A stretch of 64,000 nt of DNA from Candidatus Zhuqueibacterota bacterium (GTDB lineage: Bacteria; Zhuqueibacterota; Zhuqueibacteria; Oceanimicrobiales; Oceanimicrobiaceae): NCBI GenBank assembly GCA_029261995.1, contig JAJDAF010000036.1:186001-250000 (forward strand), in the 5' to 3' direction. A program made the translations under genes and the position numbers. Under the pieces are notes generated by a model that was given only the letters and a program-made list of their open reading frames with translations, searched no databases and was not told the origin of the DNA. Shown here piece by piece: positions 35,489-42,301 of the stretch (the stretch's first letter is position 1; each line of letters begins with the position of its first letter).

Positions 35489-36610
35489 ATGGCAGACAAA
35501 GACCAGCTCAAAGTCCTCAAGCAAGGAGTAGATGCCTGGAATAAGTGGCGGGGACGATGTCTTGACGTAAGACCCGACCTCACCGAAGCAAACCTCAGCG
35601 ACGAAGACCTCAAGGGGGCAAACTTCAGCCAAGCAGACCTGAAGGGCGTAAACCTAAGCTATGTGGACCTCAGGGGCGCAAACTTCAGCTTCGCAAATCT
35701 CAGTGTCGCAGACCTCTGCGAAGCGAACCTTAGGCACGCCTACTTAAAAGCAGCAAACCTCGACGCCGCGCACCTCGGCCGCGCAGATCTCAGGGGCGCA
35801 AACCTTGACAGCGCAAATCTCAGCAATGCTTACCTAGGCGCCACAAACATCAACCAAGCAACTATCGGTTATACTATATTCGGTAACGTTGATTTAAGTA
35901 CCGCAAGAGATCTTGAATCTGTTCGGCACTCTGGCCCATCCACAATCGGCATTGATACAATTTATAAGTCTAGGGGCAGCATTCCTGAAGCATTTCTCCG
36001 CGGCTGCGGATTCACAGAACTTCAAATCGAACTAACAAAACTAGCAAGACCGAACTCATCATCGGCCGAAATCACCGATATCGGCTACCGGCTTATTGAA
36101 TTACGCTCAGACCAAAAGCCACTGGAATTTTATTCCTGCTTCATCAGCTACAGCCATCAGGATGAAGCATTCACCAAGCAACTCCATGCCCGTATGCAGA
36201 AAGAGAAACTCAGGACATGGTACGCACCGGAAGATGTGCGGGGCGGTCGCAAGCTCTATGAACAAATCGACCAGGCGCTCTCGCTGCAGGATAAATTTCT
36301 CATTGTGCTCTCTGAAAACAGCATGCAAAGCGAGTGGGTCAAAACCGAGCTTTATAAGGCCCGACAACGGGAAGTCGAAGAAAATTGTCGTATGCTCTTT
36401 CCAGTCGGGCTGGTGGACTATGAAGCCATTCGAAAGTGGCAATGCTTTGATGCCGATACGGGCCGAAACCTGGCGCGAGAAGTTCGGGAATACTATGTGC
36501 CGGATTTTCAAAATTGGCAAAACAGAAGTTCCTTTGAGAAAGAGTTTCAACGATTGCTGCGAGACCTCAGGGTGGAAGATGACGATATGTCACCTAGCGG
36601 CGCAGAATGA
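35489..36610 (+). CDS. Pentapeptide-repeat TIR-domain protein
   Basis: A 373-residue protein. Residues ~25-140 are A(D/N)LxxA(N/D)(L/F) pentapeptide repeats (NLSDEDLKGANFSQADLKGVN and onward) forming a right-handed quadrilateral helix. A linker follows, then a TIR domain from about residue 212: FYSCFISYSHQDEAFTKQLHARM, ...YAPEDVRGG, FLIVLSENSMQSEWVKTEL. The Glu of SEWVKTEL is at the usual place of the catalytic Glu of TIR NADases. By family knowledge TIR effectors deplete NAD or make signalling nucleotides in anti-phage defence. Whether this one is an effector with its own sensor (the pentapeptide part) is inference. Confidence 0.88.
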   Translation: MADKDQLKVLKQGVDAWNKWRGRCLDVRPDLTEANLSDEDLKGANFSQADLKGVNLSYVDLRGANFSFANLSVADLCEANLRHAYLKAANLDAAHLGRADLRGANLDSANLSNAYLGATNINQATIGYTIFGNVDLSTARDLESVRHSGPSTIGIDTIYKSRGSIPEAFLRGCGFTELQIELTKLARPNSSSAEITDIGYRLIELRSDQKPLEFYSCFISYSHQDEAFTKQLHARMQKEKLRTWYAPEDVRGGRKLYEQIDQALSLQDKFLIVLSENSMQSEWVKTELYKARQREVEENCRMLFPVGLVDYEAIRKWQCFDADTGRNLAREVREYYVPDFQNWQNRSSFEKEFQRLLRDLRVEDDDMSPSGAE

Positions 36611-36637
36611 ATCAAGTTCACACCAAAAAACAACCAT

Positions 36638-36723
36638 CAAAGATCTATTCCTGAAATCAAATACCTCACCCAGGAAGAAGTCGCCCGCTTCTTTGCCCAA
36701 AATCAAAGACCGACCGGGTGGCC
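36638..36723 (+). pseudogene. Relic of a tyrosine recombinase N-terminus
   Basis: One frame reads SIPEIKYLTQEEVARFFAQ, which matches the start of phage-type/XerD-like integrases; the continuation IKDR appears only after a frame change, and stop codons follow at once. No catalytic domain remains. Confidence 0.55.
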
Positions 36724-36784
36724 TTGAAGAAAAGACTTATGTGGCACGTGTGTTCCAACCATGCCATTTGCCGCACCATCTACA
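36716..36784 (+). repeat. Direct repeat, copy A
   Basis: About 70 bases, GGGTGGCCT...AAAGACTTATGTGGCACGTG...CCGCACCATCTAC, recurring with about ten differences at 37351-37424. The two copies bracket the 21-bp tandem repeat. Confidence 0.75.
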
Positions 36785-37350
36785 TCTCTGAGTTGGTCGT
36801 TGACTTGCCGCCCACATCCACTACCCGCCAGGTAATCACCGACGCCCCCATGAGTCAGAGCTGTTTCCAGGTCCCGGCGTGACAGTTCGTTGTGACCTTT
36901 GCATGGCCGAGCGCCCGATTGACGTTGCCCTCGCGCCCGAACTTCATAGAATGAAGACAAGAACAGAACCCGGCATGCCGGAGAATCGTTGCGAGTCGTA
37001 GAATATTGCGGCCATCAACCCCGGGTAACAAGCCGCCAACAACGAGAGACGTTGCGCCAAACGGCAATGCTCTCCCGCCAAGCAGCCCAAACCTCATCGT
37101 CAACAACAAATGGTGTCGCGCCAAGAGCCAATACTGGATTGCCGAGAGCGAATAGTGTCTTGTCGAGGGCGAATAGCGGTCCGTCAAGAGCCAATATTCA
37201 TGCGTCGAGAACGAATGGTCACCCGCCAGGCCGAAATACTGTGTCGTCAAGAGACCAACCCGTCGCAACAACAGAGTTCAGGCGCTTGCCAACAACAAAA
37301 ACGCAAGGTTTGACGGCATGTGGCGGGGCAAAACAGGTCTTTGGCGCGGC
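36785..37350. other. Accessory region without a supported gene
   Basis: Several frames are open through this stretch but all owe this to a 21-bp period, and none shows a family signature or ribosome site. It contains the tandem repeat at 37100-37267. Confidence 0.6.
37100..37267 (+). repeat. 21-bp tandem repeat, about eight degenerate units
   Basis: Units of consensus TCRAGAGCSAATAnnnnnnCG start at 37100, 37121, 37142, 37163, 37184, 37205, 37226 and 37247. Being a multiple of three, it gives heptad-like peptides in several frames (LSRANSG / PSRANIH; RQEPI / RRERM), so it may be a coding remnant, but no frame is convincing. Confidence 0.8.
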
Positions 37351-37424
37351 GGGTGGCCTCGACATGAACAAAAGACTTGTGTGGCACGTGTCTTCCAGAC
37401 CGTGCCTTTCGCCGCACAATCTAC
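37351..37424 (+). repeat. Direct repeat, copy B
   Basis: Second copy of the element at 36716-36784, directly before the transposase relic at 37433. Confidence 0.75.
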
Positions 37425-37432
37425 CGTTTACC

Positions 37433-37612
37433 ATGGAGCCCAAGAGCAAAGCAAAACACAGACAAAAGGTCAAGCACTACAATACTCCAAGGCATGCTCA
37501 TGAGCTAACTTTTTCATGTTACCATCGTTATCCGTACCTGGAGTCACCGAAGGCGTGCTCGATCTTCCTGGAAGAACTTGGTCAGACCATGGCTGGTTCC
37601 GGATCGCGCTAG
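37433..37612 (+). pseudogene. Truncated REP-associated/IS200-type tyrosine transposase
   Basis: Sixty codons from ATG 37433. The first ~48 (RQKVKHYNTPRHAHELTFSC, YHRYPYL, IFLEEL) match the N-terminus of Y1 REP-associated tyrosine transposases; the catalytic HUH (usually in a PNHVH motif) and Tyr regions are missing and the frame ends soon after in unrelated residues. Confidence 0.7.
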
Positions 37613-37905
37613 CATACCTGTGCTGATGAAATGAGCATTTGCCACGGCCTGAAGGCGCGTGGCACACATGCGTAAAGCGCGTGCCTGATTTGCAACGTTA
37701 TACGCCAGTTATTCCAATATGGAAGAAAACATAATCCGGGTTATTTCTGCCGATGAAAGTTTGATTTACAATGGGAGAAACAAGACAGTCATAAAACTTT
37801 GTGTTTTTGACACCCTTATTGAGAGTAATTGTGCCAAAAGCCTATCTAAATAGTATATAAACAAAGATGTTGCTTTCTTGCATTTGATTTACTTTATTTA
37901 CCCTT

Positions 37906-37992
37906 ATGAACTACGCGCTTAAAATCTTTGCCTTTATTTACCCCTTGAGCCGATACGGGTTTCAGGGGAATGGCGCGTTGTTGCCTGCCTAA
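37906..37992 (+). CDS. Possible Phe/Tyr-rich leader peptide of the PheRS-like gene
   Basis: A 28-codon open frame (MNYALKIFAFIYPLSRYGFQ... to TAA at 37990) with three Phe and three Tyr codons, ending 112 bases before the PheRS-like start and overlapping a set of alternative stems. The arrangement recalls the pheST leader of enterobacteria. No good Shine-Dalgarno is visible, so translation is uncertain. Confidence 0.35.
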   Translation: MNYALKIFAFIYPLSRYGFQGNGALLPA

Positions 37993-38043
37993 AAATTCCC
38001 TTTAGAAATTTGATTTTCTCTCGGTTCAAGGGGCTTTTCTCTT
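37941..38043 (+). promoter_or_regulatory. Mutually exclusive stems, attenuator-like leader
   Basis: Segment A (37941-37953, CCCCTTGAGCCGA) can pair over 13 positions, one a G-U, with segment C (38021-38033, TCGGTTCAAGGGG), which is followed by CTTTTCTCTTT. A can instead pair with segment B (37958-37968, ending TTTCAGGGG) in a local hairpin with one mismatch. A lies inside the putative leader peptide, directly after its Phe/Tyr codons. Confidence 0.5.
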
Positions 38044-38104
38044 TGAAAGTATTGGTTCTGATGTCTTCAGAGCCTTTCAGAAAGTATTAACCGGGAGAAA
38101 ACAC

Positions 38105-39226
38105 ATGAAAACAAACATCTTACACCCCGATGCCGTTAAACAGGCATTAAAAGTAAGGGATTTGACAAATCCGGCACAGGGAAATCACGCAATTCAAATC
38201 CTAATTCAAGACCTCCTGAATGTTTTGAAAGAAAAATGGAGTTGTCAAGTCACCATCTATCGGGAAAGTCCAATTGTCTCCATAGAAGATAATTACGACC
38301 GCTTGCGCTATCCCCCGGATGGCGCCGCTCGCGATGCCCGGTATACCAGATATGTCTCCGCAACAAAACTATTGCGGACCAGTACGTCGGCCATGATCCC
38401 AAAAGCAATACAATGGATAGCTGATTATTTACCGAATGATATTCTTTTAGCCTGCCCAGGTCTCGTTTACCGCCGAGATTGTATCGACCGCCTGCATCTA
38501 GGCGAAATTCATCAAATGGATTTATGGCGTATCTGCCGCACCAAAAATATGAGCGGTGATGATATGCGAGAAATGATACAGTTGGTGGTCAATACTGCCT
38601 TACCCGGTATGCAATACCGTATAGAGCCCAGAGTTCATCCCTATACTCTCAATGGTCTGCAGATCGATGTTCTTTACCGTAATAAGTGGGTGGAGGTCGG
38701 GGAATGCGGCCTTGCTCATCCGGAGATCATTGCCGAAAATATAGTTGATAGTGACGGTTTGACCGGTCTTGCCATGGGTCTTGGAATGGACAGACTTCTT
38801 ATGATCCGGAAAAACATGCCGGATATTAGGTTGGTTGCCTCGGAAAACCCTAAAATTGCCGGGCAAATGCTTGATCTTGAGCCTTACAAGGAAGTCTCAT
38901 CCATGCCATCGGTCAAGCGGGATTTGTCTATTGTATTAGATGATGTTTCCACCGAGGAATATCTCGGTGATCGGATTAGAGAAGCATTAGGTTCGAAGGC
39001 AAAAATTGTCGAGTCGGTGCAGATCGTATCTCAAACCAGCTACACGGATCTGCCACTGGCTGCAGTAGAAAGACTCGGCATACAACAGGAGCAGGTTAAT
39101 ATTTTGATCAGAGTAACCTTGCGCGATTTGATTCGCACACTCACCAATGAAGAGTGCAATGCATACCGTGACACCATCTACGCAGCGCTGCACAAAGGTA
39201 CTGCCTGGGAATGGGCAGCAAAATGA
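38105..39226 (+). CDS. Single-chain phenylalanyl-tRNA synthetase-like class II ligase
   Basis: A 373-residue protein. The class II catalytic core shows motif-2-like YRRDCIDRLHLGEIHQMDLW (His-Gln pair as in PheS), WVEVGECGLAHPEIIAEN, and motif 3 GLAMGLGMDRLLMIRKNMPDIR. The last ~95 residues (MPSVKRDLSIVLDD, IRVTLRDLIRTLTNEECN) form an FDX-ACB anticodon-binding domain, normally at the C-terminus of PheT or of mitochondrial PheRS. It lacks the N-terminal coiled coil of PheS and there is no pheT next to it. It could aminoacylate tRNA-Phe, or a related substrate, as a monomer; this is inference. Base composition is more AT-rich than its surroundings and transposase relics lie on both sides, suggesting transfer. 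Confidence 0.85.
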   Translation: MKTNILHPDAVKQALKVRDLTNPAQGNHAIQILIQDLLNVLKEKWSCQVTIYRESPIVSIEDNYDRLRYPPDGAARDARYTRYVSATKLLRTSTSAMIPKAIQWIADYLPNDILLACPGLVYRRDCIDRLHLGEIHQMDLWRICRTKNMSGDDMREMIQLVVNTALPGMQYRIEPRVHPYTLNGLQIDVLYRNKWVEVGECGLAHPEIIAENIVDSDGLTGLAMGLGMDRLLMIRKNMPDIRLVASENPKIAGQMLDLEPYKEVSSMPSVKRDLSIVLDDVSTEEYLGDRIREALGSKAKIVESVQIVSQTSYTDLPLAAVERLGIQQEQVNILIRVTLRDLIRTLTNEECNAYRDTIYAALHKGTAWEWAAK

Positions 39227-39237
39227 AGATAACTACT

Positions 39238-39266
39238 GCAGCGGCATGCTATAGGCATGCCGCTGC
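39238..39266. repeat. Perfect 12-bp hairpin after the PheRS-like gene
   Basis: GCAGCGGCATGC, loop TATAG, GCATGCCGCTGC. No T run follows. Two more palindromes lie just downstream (GCGAGGGATT...AATCCCTTGC at about 39281-39332, and GGGGATTATATCCCC near 39343), a cluster like those at the ends of IS200/IS605 elements or REP sequences. Confidence 0.7.
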
Positions 39267-39392
39267 CAGCAGCTCCTGCTCGCGAGGGATTTACTCTCCG
39301 CGCTCGTCTCACCATGGAATCCCTTGCGGAACAATTGAATTGGGGATTATATCCCCCAACACATGCCGCCAACGAGACAAAGTGTTTGTCAA

Positions 39393-39505
39393 GTGAGCCG
39401 CTATAAGATCACTGAAGAAAACGACATCTATTTCACCACACATACCATGGGTGAATGCTGCCGGTCTTCAAGGAGCAAACGCTATTCGCAACCCTCGGAC
39501 TCGAC
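39393..39505 (+). pseudogene. Frameshifted relic of an IS200-like transposase N-terminus
   Basis: From GTG 39393 the frame reads SRYKITEENDIYFTTHTMGE, then the similarity continues in the next frame as LPVFKEQTLFATLGLD (39458 on). Together they match the common start of Y1-type transposases (YKIT...IYFVTHT...LPVFKEQ). The rest of the gene is absent; the methyltransferase gene begins at once. Confidence 0.6.
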
Positions 39506-40198
39506 ATGACAAAAGCCAACACAACTTCCAGAATCTGGGTAGGCCAACCATTCCACTTCATCTGCTTGGCAGTCCTGCTCGTCCCGGTTTACCTGGCATG
39601 GCAATATCTTGGTAAGCCATTTCCGAGCGTTTTTTGGAGCGCCATAGCTTTCCCGGTTGTGCATCAAATCTTTGTGTGGTTGGCATGGCGACTTGAACTC
39701 CAGTACGCAGCGATAAGCAAATCCATTGGCTTCCAGGGATATCTCGTACTCTTCTTTCTGCTTTTTTCCGGCCGCTTCTTCTCCCTGTTGACATTGGCCT
39801 GGGTAGACCGCGGCAGCCTCAATCTCCACATTCTTCATCTCGCAATCGTAACGACATTGCTCGCTCTGCCTGGCATCTACGCCATGTATAGCGTTAAGCG
39901 ATACTTCGGAATGGCCCGGGCAGCCGGCGCTGACCATTTCGACCGGCGATACCGTGACATGCCCCTCGTCAGGGAAGGTATTTTCCGCTTCACGAGTAAT
40001 GGAATGTATCTTTATGCCTTCCTTTTGTTCTGGGCGATCGCCGTGGGCCTGAACTCGACAGCCGCACTCACTGTCGCAGCCTTTAGTCACGTTTACATCT
40101 GGGTGCATTATTATGCCACTGAGAAGCCGGACATGAATTTTCTATACAATGCGGCTGGTCACCACAGCCAGCCGGATGCAGCAGAGCTGGGCCGCTGA
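39506..40198 (+). CDS. Membrane methyltransferase of the PEMT/isoprenylcysteine methyltransferase type
   Basis: A 230-residue product from ATG 39506 (MTKANTTSRIWVG). An in-frame ATG at 39455 exists but the 17 residues between are the tail of the transposase relic, so I reject it. Six or so hydrophobic segments; the C-terminal third (GADHFDRRYRDMPLVREGIFRFTSNGMYLYAFLLFW, then HYYATEKPDMNFLY, quoted in parts) resembles the SAM-binding end of phospholipid/ICMT methyltransferases. Substrate unknown; a lipid or prenylated small molecule is likely by family. The original start may have been lost when the element inserted. Confidence 0.7.
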   Translation: MTKANTTSRIWVGQPFHFICLAVLLVPVYLAWQYLGKPFPSVFWSAIAFPVVHQIFVWLAWRLELQYAAISKSIGFQGYLVLFFLLFSGRFFSLLTLAWVDRGSLNLHILHLAIVTTLLALPGIYAMYSVKRYFGMARAAGADHFDRRYRDMPLVREGIFRFTSNGMYLYAFLLFWAIAVGLNSTAALTVAAFSHVYIWVHYYATEKPDMNFLYNAAGHHSQPDAAELGR

Positions 40199-40340
40199 TG
40201 TGGAGCGTGAGGATTTACCGCTATTTAAGAACAACTCTCCGGTTGAATTCCGGGCGGAAAGCCCTGACAATAGGGAGGACAATTTCATCACCGATTTAAT
40301 CAGGAGTCTGGATTTTTCAGTCACTACACAGGAGCAAAAC

Positions 40341-40712
40341 ATGGAACTCGGCGCGTTTTCAATGAGCCTGGCTGTTAAGGATATCAAGGCTTCAAAAGCC
40401 TTTTACGAGAAGCTGGGATTTACGACCTTCGGTGGCGAACTCAGCCAAAACTGGCTGATTATGAAAAATGGTCCTCATGTTATTGGGCTTTTTCAAGGGA
40501 TGTTTCCCACAAATACCCTCACCTTCAATCCTGGCTGGGATAACAATGCGCAACCGCTCGATTCGTTTGCGGATATCCGCGAACTGCAGCGTCATTTGAA
40601 GGAGCAAGGGGTCAAAATCATTGATGAGGTGGATGAGTCCACCGCCGGCGCGGCGAGTTTCATGCTCATGGATCCAGATGGCAATCCAATCCTGATCGAT
40701 CAGCATGTTTAG
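40341..40712 (+). CDS. VOC (glyoxalase/bleomycin-resistance/dioxygenase) superfamily protein
   Basis: A 123-residue protein from ATG 40341 with GGAG six bases upstream. The fold signature is MSLAVKDIKASKAFYEKLGF at the start and MLMDPDGNPILIDQH at the end, typical of one-domain VOC proteins. Such proteins are often lactoylglutathione-lyase-like or of unknown function; the metal ligands cannot be assigned with confidence. Confidence 0.85.
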   Translation: MELGAFSMSLAVKDIKASKAFYEKLGFTTFGGELSQNWLIMKNGPHVIGLFQGMFPTNTLTFNPGWDNNAQPLDSFADIRELQRHLKEQGVKIIDEVDESTAGAASFMLMDPDGNPILIDQHV

Positions 40713-40845
40713 GCATGGACAACGATGCAGTTTTTTACAGGGAGGTACTCCGAAAGCGGGTCGGCTGTGCGCAACCGCCTAACGGTGCTTGTAAGCGAAT
40801 CAACATTGGGAAACTAGGTCAGCAGATATTGTGACAAGTAGTAGA

Positions 40846-40872
40846 GTGGTGGCCATCACCTGTGGCCACCAC
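40846..40872. terminator. Perfect 10-bp hairpin downstream of pfkA
   Basis: GTGGTGGCCA, 7-base loop, TGGCCACCAC, 26 bases after the pfkA stop and between converging genes. No T run, so intrinsic termination would be weak. Confidence 0.45.
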
Positions 40873-40897
40873 AAACATCTGCGCATCATTGCTTTAT

Positions 40898-41998
40898 TCA
40901 CTCGCCGAATGAGGTACCGACCGCTTTGGCCGCCAGCACTTCATCACAGTCCAGGGGCACCAGTTTCTGTTTTGCCACGGCCTGCTTAATTGTAACCGCT
41001 TCGATCCGGTTGCCCTTAAGTGCGACCATGTGCCCAAATTTACCTTCCGCGGCCAATTGACACGCTTTGAAACCGAACTTGGTGGATAGATTGCGGTCAA
41101 ACGGGGTTGGCGTGCCGCCGCGCTGCACGTGGCCGAGCACGGTCACGCGCGTCTCCAACCCAGTATCCTGCGCGATGCAATTGCCGATCAACTCACCGAT
41201 GCCACCAAGGCGGCGCGCGTCGGTGCGCTTGACATCCATTTCCTTTATGACAATGTCTCCGTCCGCAGGCTTGGCGCCTTCGGCGACGCAAACGATGCTG
41301 AAGCGCTTGCCGTGCAGGCTGCGCTCCTTGACTTTCAAATAGATGCTTTCCCACGTGAAGGGAATTTCAGGGAGCAAGATAATGTCCGCGCCCCCGGCAA
41401 GTCCGGCGCCCAGGGCAATCCAGCCTGCGTAACGGCCCATCACCTCAATCACCATCACGCGGTGGTGCGATGATCCAGTTGTGTGCAAACGGTCGATGGC
41501 CTCAGTGGCGACGTAAAGTGCGGAGTCATAACCGAATGTCAGATCAGTGGCTTCAAGATCGTTATCGATGGTTTTGGGGACGCCGACAATGTTCATTCCG
41601 AGGTTGGCAAGCTTGTTTGAAATGTGCATGGTGCCGTCGCCGCCGATGGCGATCAGTGCGTCAAGGCCCCAGCGTCGGTAGTTGCGCATAACGCGCGCCG
41701 ATTCATCCACGATCTTGATCTCACCGTCAAGCCCTTCTTCCGGATAGTGGAACGGGTCGCCTTTGTTTGAAGTGCCCAGGATGGTGCCGCCCTGACTGAG
41801 AATGCCGGAGACCTCTTTGTTGGAAATCTCATGCATGCGGCCTTCAACGAAACCCTCGAAGCCATCCTGAATTCCGATGACTGTGGCCCCATATTCGCCC
41901 ATAGCCGATTTTGCGACCGCACGGATAACGGCATTCAGGCCGGGGCAATCACCGCCACCGGTGATGATGCCAATACGTTTCAATTTCGAACCAGACAT
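40898..41998 (-). CDS. pfkA: 6-phosphofructokinase (Gly/Lys type)
   Basis: A 366-residue protein from ATG 41996-41998 (MSGSKLKRIGIITGGGDCPG) with AAGGAG upstream. It phosphorylates fructose 6-phosphate in glycolysis. Seen are the GGGDCPGLNA phosphate loop, IGGDGTMHISNKL, the catalytic PKTIDNDL, MGRYAGWIALG and LGHVQRGGTPTPFDR. The residue after GGD is Gly, as in ATP-dependent enzymes, whereas the residue before TIDND is Lys, as in PPi-dependent ones. This mixed Gly/Lys type is a known clade; ATP use is likely but not certain. Divergent from gcvP. Confidence 0.93.
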   Translation of the reverse strand: MSGSKLKRIGIITGGGDCPGLNAVIRAVAKSAMGEYGATVIGIQDGFEGFVEGRMHEISNKEVSGILSQGGTILGTSNKGDPFHYPEEGLDGEIKIVDESARVMRNYRRWGLDALIAIGGDGTMHISNKLANLGMNIVGVPKTIDNDLEATDLTFGYDSALYVATEAIDRLHTTGSSHHRVMVIEVMGRYAGWIALGAGLAGGADIILLPEIPFTWESIYLKVKERSLHGKRFSIVCVAEGAKPADGDIVIKEMDVKRTDARRLGGIGELIGNCIAQDTGLETRVTVLGHVQRGGTPTPFDRNLSTKFGFKACQLAAEGKFGHMVALKGNRIEAVTIKQAVAKQKLVPLDCDEVLAAKAVGTSFGE

Positions 41999-42301
41999 GT
42001 CACTCCTTGCTTTTAGCCTTACCTGCAAATCAAATCAGCCGTTAATATAAATCAATGGAGTAATAAATCAAAGTGAAAAACAATCGTTTGGATGGCTTAA
42101 AATGTTTAGCGTTGATTTCCGTTTGGCTTAATTTTCTTAATATCTTTCCTTGGTCTGCGCTCACCCCTGTTCTCAGGTTAAATCTTCTTGATAATGTCTT
42201 TTTGCGGTAGACATTCTTGGTTTTTTTTTGTACAATATCGGGCTTGACCAGCTCGGTCAGGCCAAACGAATATCCTTCAACAAACAGAGCTGACATACGA
42301 G

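Noticed and set aside
36716-37424. CRISPR array
   Set aside because: Only two long copies of the 70-bp repeat and a 21-bp array without unique spacers of constant length; no cas genes.
36989-37612. A 207-codon open frame spanning the 21-bp repeats and the transposase relic
   Set aside because: Openness follows from the repeat period; there is no ribosome site, and only the last 60 codons resemble a known protein.
42029-42301. Possible glycine riboswitch upstream of gcvP
   Set aside because: I could not find the conserved glycine aptamer core; only a small GACC/GGTC hairpin is present.
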